Positions 34,658 to 42,719 of a stretch of DNA of 64,000 nt are shown in pieces. The notes under the pieces were generated by a model. The model was not told the origin of the DNA and did no database searches. It saw only the letters and a program-made list of their open reading frames with translations. Both the position numbers and the translations under genes were made by a program. The number at the start of each line of letters is the position of its first letter. Positions within the stretch are counted from its first letter, which is position 1. Source of the stretch: Chachezhania antarctica (GTDB lineage Bacteria > Pseudomonadota > Alphaproteobacteria > Rhodobacterales > Rhodobacteraceae); the NCBI RefSeq assembly GCF_003646465.1, contig NZ_QZEX01000007.1:65945-129944 (forward strand), in the 5' to 3' direction.

Positions 34658-36430
34658 ATGTTCGAACGATTGCACCGTTACCTGCCGATCCTGGACTGGT
34701 CGCGGACCTACACGCGCGACACCCTGTCGAACGACATGCTGGCCGCGGTGATCGTGACAATCATGCTGATCCCGCAGTCGCTGGCCTACGCGATGCTGGC
34801 CGGGCTCCCGCCCGAGGCGGGGATCTACGCCTCGATCGCGCCGATCCTCCTTTATGCCATCTTCGGCACCTCCCGCGCGCTGGCGGTGGGCCCGGTCGCC
34901 GTCGTGTCGCTGATGACGGCGGCGGCCGTGGGGCAGGTGGCCGAGCAGGGGACGATGGGCTATGCCGCCGCCGCGCTGACGCTGGCGCTGCTGTCGGGCC
35001 TGTTCCTGCTGGCGATGGGCCTCTTCCGGCTGGGGTTCCTGGCCAGCTTCCTGTCGCATCCCGTGATCGTGGGCTTCATCACCGCGTCCGGTCTTCTGAT
35101 CGCTGCCAGCCAGCTTCGCCATGTCCTTGGGATCGAGGCGCACGGCCATACGCTGCCGCAAATGCTGGGCTCTCTGGCGGGGAACCTAGGCGACACGAAC
35201 ATCGCGACGCTGGTCATCGGCGCGCTGGCGATGGCGTTCCTGTTCTGGGTCCGCAAGGGGTTGAAACCGCTGCTGCTGTCGCTGGGTCTGCGGCCCAAGC
35301 TGGCCGATGTCGTGACCAAGGCCGGGCCTGTCGCCGCCGTTCTGGTGACGACACTGGCCGTCTGGGCCTTTCGGCTGGACGAGGCCGGCGTGCGGATCGT
35401 TGGGTCCGTTCCGCAAAGCCTGCCGCCGCTGACCATGCCGGACCTGTCGTTCGACCTGATCGAGATGCTGGCGGTGCCCGCCCTCCTGATCTCCATCATC
35501 GGGTTCGTTGAATCGATTTCCGTCGCCCAGACCTTCGCGTCGAAGAAGCGCCAGCGCGTCGACCCGGATCAGGAGCTGATCGGCCTGGGCGCTGCAAATA
35601 TCGGAGCGGCCTTTACCGGCGGCTACCCCGTGACGGGGGGTTTTGCGCGGTCGGTCGTGAACTTCGACGCAGGCGCCGAAACGCCCGCAGCCGGGGCCTT
35701 CACCGCCATCGGGCTGGCCATCGCCGCCGTGGCGCTGACGCCGCTCGTCTACTTCCTGCCCACCGCCACGCTGGCCGCAACGATCATCGTGGCCGTGCTG
35801 GGCCTTGTCGATTTCCGCGCGCTGGCCCGGATCTGGCCCTACTCGAAAAGCGATTTCGCGGCGCAGCTTGCGACCATCCTGCTGACGCTGGGCTTCGGGG
35901 TGGAGGTGGGCATCGTCGCCGGTGTGGGCCTGTCGATCACGCTGCACCTTTACCGCACCTCGCGACCCCATTGCGCGGTCATAGGCCAGGTCCCGGGGAC
36001 GGAGCACTTCCGCAACACCGACCGCCACTGCGTCGTGACTTCCCCCCGCATCCACATGCTGCGGGTCGACGAAAGTCTGTACTTCCCCAACGCCCGCTTC
36101 CTGCAGGATCGCATCTACGCCGACGTCGCACGGAACAGGGCGATCCGGCACGTGGTGCTGCAATGCTCGGCCGTGAACGCCATCGACGCCTCCGCGCTCG
36201 AGGCGCTGGAGGAGATCAACCATCACCTTAAGGATTCCGGCGTCACCTTCCACCTGTCTGAGGTCAAGGGCCCGGTCATGGACCGCCTGCAACGCACGAC
36301 ATTCGTCGAGGACCTGACCGGCCAGATCTACCTGACCCAGTACGACGCCTTTGAAGCGCTCGACCCCGGCCTGGCCCGCGTGGCGCTGAAGGATCCGCGG
36401 ACGGCCGCAACCTGCCACGGCCTGCAATAG
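34658..36430 (+). CDS. SulP family inorganic anion transporter with STAS domain
   Basis: A 590-aa member of the SLC26/SulP family, which carries sulfate, bicarbonate or dicarboxylates. It has about 12-14 membrane segments, with the signature MLIPQSLAYAMLAGLPPEAG near residue 38 and GAAFTGGYPVTGGFARSVVN near residue 325, and a cytoplasmic STAS domain after residue 440 (VLQCSAVNAIDASALEAL). The gene starts 183 bases after the AlaX gene and ends just before a large cruciform repeat. Given cysK upstream, sulfate uptake is possible but not shown. Confidence 0.93.
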   Translation: MFERLHRYLPILDWSRTYTRDTLSNDMLAAVIVTIMLIPQSLAYAMLAGLPPEAGIYASIAPILLYAIFGTSRALAVGPVAVVSLMTAAAVGQVAEQGTMGYAAAALTLALLSGLFLLAMGLFRLGFLASFLSHPVIVGFITASGLLIAASQLRHVLGIEAHGHTLPQMLGSLAGNLGDTNIATLVIGALAMAFLFWVRKGLKPLLLSLGLRPKLADVVTKAGPVAAVLVTTLAVWAFRLDEAGVRIVGSVPQSLPPLTMPDLSFDLIEMLAVPALLISIIGFVESISVAQTFASKKRQRVDPDQELIGLGAANIGAAFTGGYPVTGGFARSVVNFDAGAETPAAGAFTAIGLAIAAVALTPLVYFLPTATLAATIIVAVLGLVDFRALARIWPYSKSDFAAQLATILLTLGFGVEVGIVAGVGLSITLHLYRTSRPHCAVIGQVPGTEHFRNTDRHCVVTSPRIHMLRVDESLYFPNARFLQDRIYADVARNRAIRHVVLQCSAVNAIDASALEALEEINHHLKDSGVTFHLSEVKGPVMDRLQRTTFVEDLTGQIYLTQYDAFEALDPGLARVALKDPRTAATCHGLQ

Positions 36431-36432
36431 CG

Positions 36433-36514
36433 CGTAGGGTGCGTGGTCCCCACGCACCGTGGCGGACCGGTCGAAGCGTTTGCCGGGCGGTGCGTGCAGA
36501 GCACGCACCCTACG
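36433..36514. repeat. Cruciform repeat with two hairpins inside a closing stem
   Basis: The outer arms CGTAGGGTGCGTG (36433-36445) and CACGCACCCTACG (36502-36514) are exact reverse complements. Inside are two perfect 9-bp hairpins: GGTGCGTGG / CCACGCACC at 36438-36458 and GGTGCGTGC / GCACGCACC at 36489-36509. The element begins right after the SulP stop and lies between convergent genes. It looks like a dispersed repeat and may also stop both transcripts. Confidence 0.75.
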
Positions 36515-36531
36515 TCTGCACCAGGGCTTTG

Positions 36532-36972
36532 CTATTTCTCGCGCTTCCATGTCGCGATGGACACGTCCGCGCGATGGCCCAGAACATGCTGATAGACGCA
36601 GGACATGGTATCGGTGTCCACGATGCGGCAGGTGCGGAAGCCGTTCTCGTCCACCATGTAGACGGTTGCGTCCTCGGTATCGATCACGCCCGCCACGCGT
36701 TCCAGCGGCGGCGTTTCGGGGCCCGCGGACGCCTTTTCGTGGATTTCCTTGCCCGAGATCCGGCGGCCGTCCTGCTGGTCGAACTCGATGATGTTCTCCA
36801 GGGTCCGATAGACGATCTCGCCGCTCTCGCCGTCCGCATCGAAGGAAAAGCCGACGGCCTCGGCCGTGAAACTCCACCGGCCGGTCAGGTCGGGGGCGGA
36901 GTCCTGGGCGATGGCGGCCGTAGAGGGCGCCAGAAGCGACGCGGCAAGGGCCGAGAGGGGAAGATACTTCAT
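36532..36972 (-). CDS. Secreted protein of unknown function
   Basis: A 146-aa exported protein: signal peptide LSALAASLLAPSTAAIAQDS, then a beta-rich domain that starts PDLTGRWSFTAEAVGFSFDADG, a lipocalin-like GxW motif. Two cysteines (FRTCRIVDTDTMSCVYQ) probably form a disulfide. Convergent with the SulP gene, alone. I do not recognise a named family. Confidence 0.72.
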   Translation of the reverse strand: MKYLPLSALAASLLAPSTAAIAQDSAPDLTGRWSFTAEAVGFSFDADGESGEIVYRTLENIIEFDQQDGRRISGKEIHEKASAGPETPPLERVAGVIDTEDATVYMVDENGFRTCRIVDTDTMSCVYQHVLGHRADVSIATWKREK

Positions 36973-37110
36973 CTTTTCGCCTTTCTCTGTTCCGGCGGTT
37001 GCCCGCGTGGGTTGAGCGTAGGACCGCGGGCCATGGCGCGCAAGAAAAGCTGCGTGGTGACCAAGCTCCAGACGTGCCGGCTTGACGGACGCGCCGCCCG
37101 GATCTAATAT

Positions 37111-37126
37111 TTGAACAAGCGTTCAT
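37111..37126 (+). promoter_or_regulatory. Palindromic operator candidate upstream of ivd
   Basis: TGAAC-AAGC-GTTCA (37112-37125) is a perfect inverted repeat, 77 bases upstream of the ivd ATG, in an AT-rich patch. Palindromes of the TGAAC/GTTCA type are common sites for TetR-type regulators of acyl-CoA catabolism. No regulator gene is adjacent. Confidence 0.5.
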
Positions 37127-37202
37127 TAATCCGCTCAACTTCGCTGGCGCGTCCGGGCGCATGATGTGGCAGAGTGGCGGCGAGACATTCGGGGAGGTTA
37201 GG

Positions 37203-38366
37203 ATGTTCAACGCATCGATGCAGTTCGATCTGGGCGAGGACGTGAACGCGCTGCGCGACACCGTCCACCGCTGGGCGCAGGAGCGTGTCCGGCCCATGGC
37301 GGCGGAGATCGACAGCTCCAATGAATTCCCGCCCGCGCTCTGGCGCGAGATGGGCGACCTGGGCCTGCTGGGCATCACCGTGGACGAGGAATTCGGCGGC
37401 GCCGGGATGGGCTACCTGGCCCATGCCGTGGCGGTTGAGGAAATCGCGCGCGCCTCGGCCAGTGTCTCGCTCTCCTACGGTGCGCATTCGAACCTGTGCG
37501 TGAACCAGATCAAGCTGAACGGCAGCCCGGAGCAGAAGGCCAAGTACCTGCCGAAGCTCGTTTCGGGCGAACATGTCGGCGCGCTGGCGATGTCGGAAGC
37601 GGGCGCCGGATCGGACGTGGTGTCGATGACGCTGAACGCGGAAAAGCGGAACGATCACTACCGGCTCAACGGCAACAAGTACTGGATCACCAACGGCCCC
37701 GATGCCGACACGCTGGTGGTCTACGCCAAGACGGACAAGGACGCCGGATCCAAGGGCATGACGGCCTTCCTGATCGAAAAGGACTTCACCGGCTTCTCGA
37801 CTTCGCCCCATTTCGACAAGCTGGGCATGCGCGGATCGAACACGGCCGAACTGATCTTCGACGACGTGGAAGTCCCGTTTGAAAACGTGCTGGGCGAGGA
37901 AGGCCGCGGCGTGGCGGTGCTGATGTCGGGGCTGGATTACGAACGCGTGGTGCTGGCGGCCATCGGGCCGGGCATCATGGCCGCCTGCCTGGACGAGGTC
38001 ATGCCCTACATGGCCGAACGCAAGCAGTTCGGGCAGCCCATCGGATCGTTCCAGCTGATGCAGGGCAAGATCGCCGACATGTATACGGCGATGAATTCGG
38101 CCCGGGCCTATGTCTACGAGGTCGCCAAGGCCTGCGACCGGGGCGACGTGACCCGGCAGGACGCGGCGGCGTGCTGCCTTTATGCGTCCGAACAGGCGAT
38201 GGTTCAGGCGCACCAGGCCGTGCAGGCGTTCGGCGGTGCCGGGTTCCTGGCGGATGCGCCGGTGGCGCGGCTTTTCCGCGATGCCAAGCTGATGGAGATC
38301 GGCGCTGGCACATCGGAAATCCGCCGCATGCTGATCGGACGCGAAATGATGGGCACGATGGCTTAA
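37203..38366 (+). CDS. ivd: Isovaleryl-CoA dehydrogenase
   Basis: An FAD acyl-CoA dehydrogenase that oxidises isovaleryl-CoA to 3-methylcrotonyl-CoA in leucine breakdown. The 387-aa product has the family motifs [14 protein letters not shown] and [17 protein letters not shown], and the catalytic Glu is E247 in [15 protein letters not shown], the position specific to isovaleryl-CoA dehydrogenase rather than the C-terminal Glu of short-chain enzymes. ATG 37203 is preceded by GGGGAGGTTAGG. It heads the Ivd-MccB-MccA cluster, and a palindromic operator candidate lies upstream. Confidence 0.95.
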   Translation: MFNASMQFDLGEDVNALRDTVHRWAQERVRPMAAEIDSSNEFPPALWREMGDLGLLGITVDEEFGGAGMGYLAHAVAVEEIARASASVSLSYGAHSNLCVNQIKLNGSPEQKAKYLPKLVSGEHVGALAMSEAGAGSDVVSMTLNAEKRNDHYRLNGNKYWITNGPDADTLVVYAKTDKDAGSKGMTAFLIEKDFTGFSTSPHFDKLGMRGSNTAELIFDDVEVPFENVLGEEGRGVAVLMSGLDYERVVLAAIGPGIMAACLDEVMPYMAERKQFGQPIGSFQLMQGKIADMYTAMNSARAYVYEVAKACDRGDVTRQDAAACCLYASEQAMVQAHQAVQAFGGAGFLADAPVARLFRDAKLMEIGAGTSEIRRMLIGREMMGTMA

Positions 38367-38409
38367 GCCCCGCGGGCTTAGTGTGCCGGTCTCAAACCGG
38401 AGGACCACC

Positions 38410-38910
38410 ATGAAAACCGTACTTGCCTTTCTTGCACTTCTGCTGCCCGCCATGCCCGTTGCGGCACAGGGGATCGACGTCACCTTTTCCGAAGCGCCCA
38501 CAGCCAATTGCGTGGCCGCGGCCGGCACGGCGGAGGCCAAACTCGCCTGCGCGGGCACCTCGGCGCAGGCTTGCATGGACACGCCGTCGGGCGGGACCAC
38601 GCCCGGGATCGGCGCGTGTCTGGATCGCGAGCGCGCGTGGTGGGATGCGCAGCTGAACGCCAATTACAAGACCGCCATGGCCCAGGCCAAGGCCACGGAT
38701 GCCGACATGAAAGCCATGGGCGGGCGCGACTTCAAGGTCGCGGAAAACCTGCGCCAGATGCAGCGCCAGTGGATCGCCTTCCGCGATGCCAAGTGCGACT
38801 ACGTGATGGCGCAGTGGACCGATGGGTCCGGCGCCGGTCCGGCATGGGTCGGCTGCATGATGCAGACGACCGCCGAACAGGCGGTCTTCCTGATACCGGA
38901 ACAGAACTGA
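38410..38910 (+). CDS. LprI/DUF1311-like secreted protein
   Basis: A 166-aa exported protein with signal peptide VLAFLALLLPAMPVAAQG. The mature part has six cysteines and the DUF1311 pattern: ACLDRERAWWDAQLNANYKTAM followed by LRQMQRQWIAFRDAKCDYV. LprI-type proteins can inhibit lysozyme, but most family members are uncharacterised. It sits between ivd and the acyl-CoA synthetase gene, with AGGAC upstream, and four bases separate it from the next gene. Confidence 0.8.
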   Translation: MKTVLAFLALLLPAMPVAAQGIDVTFSEAPTANCVAAAGTAEAKLACAGTSAQACMDTPSGGTTPGIGACLDRERAWWDAQLNANYKTAMAQAKATDADMKAMGGRDFKVAENLRQMQRQWIAFRDAKCDYVMAQWTDGSGAGPAWVGCMMQTTAEQAVFLIPEQN

Positions 38911-38913
38911 CGA

Positions 38914-40434
38914 ATGCCGGGCTGGCCGCATATCACGCCTCAGGGCACGTGGGCGCTTCCGGCCCGGCTGAACATGGCCGCGCAGGCGCTGGATGGTCCG
39001 GCGGACGGGCTGGCGATCGTCTACCTGACGGGCGATGACCGCCGCGACGTAACACGGGGCGCGCTGTCGGAGATGACCGATGCACTGGCCCGGCGGCTGT
39101 TGCGCCGCGTTGGTCCGGGTGATCGTGTCGGTGTTCTGCTGTCGCAATCGCCCCTATGTGCGGCGGCGCATCTGGCGATCTGGAAGATCGGCGCGATCTC
39201 GGTCCCGCTGTTCAAGCTGTTCCAGCATGACGCGCTGGCCAGCCGGATCGGCGACGCGGATCTGAGCTTCGTTTTGACCGACACCGAAGGCGCCGCGCAA
39301 CTCGGCGATCTGGCCGAACCGCTGATCGCGTCCGAGATGGGGGAGGAGGGCGCGCCCGTGCCGTTCGCCGATACCGGCCCGGACGATCCGGCAGTGCTGA
39401 TCTACACGTCCGGCACGACCGGGGCCCCAAAGGGCGCGCTGCACGGGCACCGGGTGCTGACGGGCCATATCCCCGGCGTGGCGCTGTCCCACGATCATCT
39501 GGGGCAGGCGGGCGACGTGCTGTGGACTCCGGCCGATTGGGCGTGGATCGGCGGCCTGTTCGACGTGCTGATGCCCGGGCTGGCCCTTGGCGTGCCGGTC
39601 GTGGCCGCCCGGATGGACAAGTTCACGCCGGACGGCGCGGCCGAAATCGTCGCGCGGGCCGGGGTGCGCAACGTCTTCTTCCCGCCCACCGCGCTTCGGA
39701 TGCTGAAGGCGGCGGACCTTTCGATCCCGGGCCTGCGCTCGGTCGCGTCGGGCGGGGAGCCTCTGGGCGCCGAGATGCTGGACTGGGGCCGCACGGCCTT
39801 CGGGCTGGTGATCAACGAATTCTACGGCCAGACGGAATGCAACATGACCGTGTCGGGCTGCGCGGCGGATTACCCGGTGCGTCCCGGTGCCATCGGCAAG
39901 CCGGTCCCGGGACAGGACGTCGCCGTGATCGACGCAGAGGGTGCCGTGACGGACAGTGAGGGCGATATCGCCGTGCGCCGCGGTTCGGCCTCGATGATGC
40001 TGGAATACTGGCGGAAGCCCGGTGCCACCGCCGACAAGTTCCGCGGCGACTGGCTGGTGACGGGTGACCGCGGCGTGATGGAAAACGGCTATATCCGCTT
40101 CGTGGGGCGGGAGGATGACGTGATCACCTCGGCCGGCTATCGCATCGGCCCGGCCGAGATCGAGGATTGCCTGCTGACCCATCCGTCCATCGCGACGGTG
40201 GGCGTGGTGGGCAAGCCCGACGCGCTGCGGACGGAGATCGTGAAGGCCTATGTCGTCCTGAAACCGGGCGCGGCGGTCTCGGGTGTGGAGCTGTCCGAGT
40301 GGGTCAAGGCGCGGCTGGCCAGCTATGCCTACCCGCGCGAGGTGGCCTTTCTGGACACTCTGCCGATGACCGTCACGGGCAAGGTGATCCGCAAGGAATT
40401 GAAGGCGCGCGCGATGGAAGAAGGATCGACCTGA
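38914..40434 (+). CDS. AMP-dependent acyl-CoA synthetase
   Basis: A 506-aa ANL-family enzyme that activates a carboxylic acid as acyl-AMP and then acyl-CoA. Motifs: the P-loop LIYTSGTTGAPKGAL (A3), EFYGQTECN (A5), DWLVTGDRG (A7), GREDDVITSAGYRIGPAEIE (A8) and the C-terminal Lys in TVTGKVIRKELK. It is shorter than AcsA and lies within the leucine cluster, so a branched or medium-chain substrate such as isovalerate is plausible but not established. Confidence 0.9.
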   Translation: MPGWPHITPQGTWALPARLNMAAQALDGPADGLAIVYLTGDDRRDVTRGALSEMTDALARRLLRRVGPGDRVGVLLSQSPLCAAAHLAIWKIGAISVPLFKLFQHDALASRIGDADLSFVLTDTEGAAQLGDLAEPLIASEMGEEGAPVPFADTGPDDPAVLIYTSGTTGAPKGALHGHRVLTGHIPGVALSHDHLGQAGDVLWTPADWAWIGGLFDVLMPGLALGVPVVAARMDKFTPDGAAEIVARAGVRNVFFPPTALRMLKAADLSIPGLRSVASGGEPLGAEMLDWGRTAFGLVINEFYGQTECNMTVSGCAADYPVRPGAIGKPVPGQDVAVIDAEGAVTDSEGDIAVRRGSASMMLEYWRKPGATADKFRGDWLVTGDRGVMENGYIRFVGREDDVITSAGYRIGPAEIEDCLLTHPSIATVGVVGKPDALRTEIVKAYVVLKPGAAVSGVELSEWVKARLASYAYPREVAFLDTLPMTVTGKVIRKELKARAMEEGST

Positions 40435-40501
40435 GCGCCGCGCTGCAGGAAAAGACCGTTCGGGCATGTGACCGGGACGGAACTGTCGAGGGGAAACCGA
40501 A

Positions 40502-42112
40502 ATGAAAATCGCATCGAAGGCCCTGCCGTCGTCCGAGGCCTTCCAGGCCAACCGAAAGGCGCATCTTGAGGCCCTTGCGCAGATCTCCGAGGCGGCCGAG
40601 CTTGCCGCCGCGGGGGGCGGGGAGAAGGCACGCGAACGGCACGTGTCGCGGGGCAAGATGCTGCCGCGGGAACGGGTGGCGAACCTGCTGGATCCAGGTG
40701 CTCCGTTTCTGGAAGTCGGTGCGACGGCGGCCCATGGGCTGTACGGCGGCGCGGCGCCCTGTGCCGGTATGATTGCCGGTGTCGGCCGTGTCGAGGGGCG
40801 CGAGGTCATGGTCGTCTGCAACGATGCCACCGTGAAGGGCGGGACCTATTACCCGATGTCGGTGAAAAAGCACCTGCGCGCGCAGGAGATCGCCGAGGAA
40901 TGCCGTCTGCCCTGCATCTACCTTGTCGACAGCGGCGGGGCGAACCTGCCGAACCAGGACGAGGTCTTCCCCGACCGGGACCATTTCGGACGGATCTTCT
41001 ACAACCAGGCACAGATGAGCGCGAAGGGCATACCACAGATCGCAGTCGTGATGGGCTCGTGCACTGCCGGCGGGGCTTACGTGCCGGCGATGTCCGACGT
41101 GTCGATCATCGTGCGCGAGCAGGGGACGATCTTCCTGGCCGGCCCGCCGCTGGTCAAGGCCGCGACGGGCGAGGTCGTGACGGCCGAAGATCTGGGCGGC
41201 GGGGACGTGCATACGCGCCTGTCGGGCGTGGCCGATTACCTGGCGGAGGACGATTTCCACGCGCTGGCGCTGGCCCGCCGCGCGGTGCGGAACCTGAACG
41301 GTGGCGGCATCGCGAACCCCGCGATCCGGATGCAGACGCCGGAAGAACCGGCCTACGACCCCGACGAGATCCTGGGTGTCGTCCCCGGCGATCTGCGCAC
41401 GCCCTACGACATCCGCGAAGTGATCGCGCGGCTGGTGGACGGGTCCTATTTCGACGAGTTCAAGCCGCGCTTCGGGGAAACTCTGGTCTGCGGCTTTGCC
41501 CATGTGAAGGGCGTGCCCGTGGGGATCGTGGCAAATAACGGCGTGCTGTTTTCGGAAAGCGCACAGAAGGGGGCGCATTTCGTCGAACTGTGCTCGCAAC
41601 GGAACATCCCGCTGGTGTTCCTGCAGAACATAACCGGCTTCATGGTGGGCCGGAAATACGAGAACGAAGGCATCGCCCGGAACGGCGCCAAGATGGTGAC
41701 CGCGGTCGCGACGACATCGGTGCCCAAGGTGACGATGCTTGTCGGTGGGTCCTTCGGGGCCGGGAACTACGGCATGGCCGGGCGGGCCTATCAGCCGCGG
41801 TTCCTGTGGAGCTGGCCCAATTCCCGCATCTCGGTCATGGGCGGTGCGCAGGCGGCGGGCGTTCTGGCGACCGTCAAGCGCGATGCGATCGAGCGGGGCG
41901 GCGGCAGCTGGTCGGCCGAGGACGAGGCCGAATTCAAGCGCCCGACCATCGAGATGTTCGAGGAACAGTCGCATCCTTTGTACGCTTCGGCGCGGCTTTG
42001 GGACGACGGGGTGATCGATCCGCGGAAAAGCCGCGACGTGCTGGCGCTGTCGCTGTCGGCGGCGCTGAACGCGCCGATAGAGGAGACGCGGTTCGGCGTC
42101 TTCCGGATGTGA
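40502..42112 (+). CDS. mccB: 3-methylcrotonyl-CoA carboxylase, beta (carboxyltransferase) subunit
   Basis: MccB transfers the carboxyl group from biotin to 3-methylcrotonyl-CoA. The 536-aa product has both crotonase-like halves: [20 protein letters not shown], the conserved [20 protein letters not shown], then [17 protein letters not shown] and, in the second half, [20 protein letters not shown] and [20 protein letters not shown]. These are the methylcrotonyl rather than propionyl-CoA carboxylase forms. It lies in the Ivd cluster, with its partner mccA 600 bases downstream. Confidence 0.95.
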   Translation: MKIASKALPSSEAFQANRKAHLEALAQISEAAELAAAGGGEKARERHVSRGKMLPRERVANLLDPGAPFLEVGATAAHGLYGGAAPCAGMIAGVGRVEGREVMVVCNDATVKGGTYYPMSVKKHLRAQEIAEECRLPCIYLVDSGGANLPNQDEVFPDRDHFGRIFYNQAQMSAKGIPQIAVVMGSCTAGGAYVPAMSDVSIIVREQGTIFLAGPPLVKAATGEVVTAEDLGGGDVHTRLSGVADYLAEDDFHALALARRAVRNLNGGGIANPAIRMQTPEEPAYDPDEILGVVPGDLRTPYDIREVIARLVDGSYFDEFKPRFGETLVCGFAHVKGVPVGIVANNGVLFSESAQKGAHFVELCSQRNIPLVFLQNITGFMVGRKYENEGIARNGAKMVTAVATTSVPKVTMLVGGSFGAGNYGMAGRAYQPRFLWSWPNSRISVMGGAQAAGVLATVKRDAIERGGGSWSAEDEAEFKRPTIEMFEEQSHPLYASARLWDDGVIDPRKSRDVLALSLSAALNAPIEETRFGVFRM

Positions 42113-42129
42113 TCGTGTTGTCGTCGGAC

Positions 42130-42180
42130 GCCCGCGCGGGCAGACGGCCCACCCACCCGCCCCCGTCTGCCCGCGCGGGC
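42130..42180. repeat. Perfect 18-bp inverted repeat after mccB
   Basis: Arms GCCCGCGCGGGCAGACGG (42130-42147) and its exact reverse complement at 42163-42180 enclose a 15-base loop CCCACCCACCCGCCC. The loop shares CCCACCCACC with the element at 7383-7464. It starts 18 bases after the mccB stop and could reduce read-through towards the ASCH gene and mccA. Confidence 0.75.
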
Positions 42181-42221
42181 GGGCCTTTGGGGGCTGACCG
42201 GTCTTTCGTGTCGGGGAAGGG

Positions 42222-42257
42222 TGCCTCCGGCGGGAGTATTTTTGAAAAGGAGAAAAC
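42222..42257 (+). repeat. Dispersed GAGTATTTT element, copy A
   Basis: GCCTCCGGCGGGAGTATTTT followed by TGAAAAGGAGAAA is one of four related copies in this window (also near 44929-45003, 54005-54080 and 55455-55496). This copy supplies AAGGAG at 42247-42252, the apparent ribosome site of the ASCH gene. Confidence 0.65.
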
Positions 42258-42260
42258 CGG

Positions 42261-42719
42261 GTGGGGCCTGTGAGCGGCGCGGCGCAGGTATTGGCGCGCT
42301 ATCCCGGGGCGGAGACGTTCACGTTCGGGGACAGCAGGGCGCTGTGCGACGAGGTACTGGCGCTGGTGCGGGCCGGACGGAAGACGGTGACCTGCGGCGT
42401 GCTGGCCGCCGTCGAGGCCAGTGGCGAGGCGTTGCCCGAGGCGGGGCGCGTGGATATCGCGCTGGACTGGGACGGGGCGCCGGCGCTGGCGGTTGAGACG
42501 CTCGAGGTGCAGCTGGTGCCCTTCGATGCGGTGACCGAGGACATGGTGCCCGATCAGGGCGAATTCCGGGACCTGGCGCACTGGCGCGCGGGCTACCGGG
42601 CGTACCTGGAACGCGCGGGCCATTTCGCACCGGACGCGATGATGATCATCGAACGGTTCCGGGTGGTGGAAGATTTTCAGCCTGTTTCGAACGGGCGCGG
42701 AGGACGAGACGATGTTTGA
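42261..42719 (+). CDS. ASCH domain protein
   Basis: A 152-aa protein with the ASCH fold (a PUA-like beta-barrel), seen in RKTVTCGVLAAVEASGEALPE and the VETLEVQLVPFDAVTEDM segment; a C-terminal HWRAGYRAYLERAG helix follows. ASCH proteins are thought to act on RNA or modified nucleosides; some hydrolyse N4-acetylcytidine. The start is GTG 42261 (or GTG 42270) with AAGGAG eight bases upstream inside repeat copy A. It overlaps mccA by eight bases, although no link to leucine catabolism is known. Confidence 0.82.
   Translation: MGPVSGAAQVLARYPGAETFTFGDSRALCDEVLALVRAGRKTVTCGVLAAVEASGEALPEAGRVDIALDWDGAPALAVETLEVQLVPFDAVTEDMVPDQGEFRDLAHWRAGYRAYLERAGHFAPDAMMIIERFRVVEDFQPVSNGRGGRDDV

Noticed and set aside
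35186-37378. 730-codon minus-strand frame
   Set aside because: It crosses the SulP gene, the cruciform repeat, the secreted-protein gene and the start of ivd in the wrong frame; no domain is seen.
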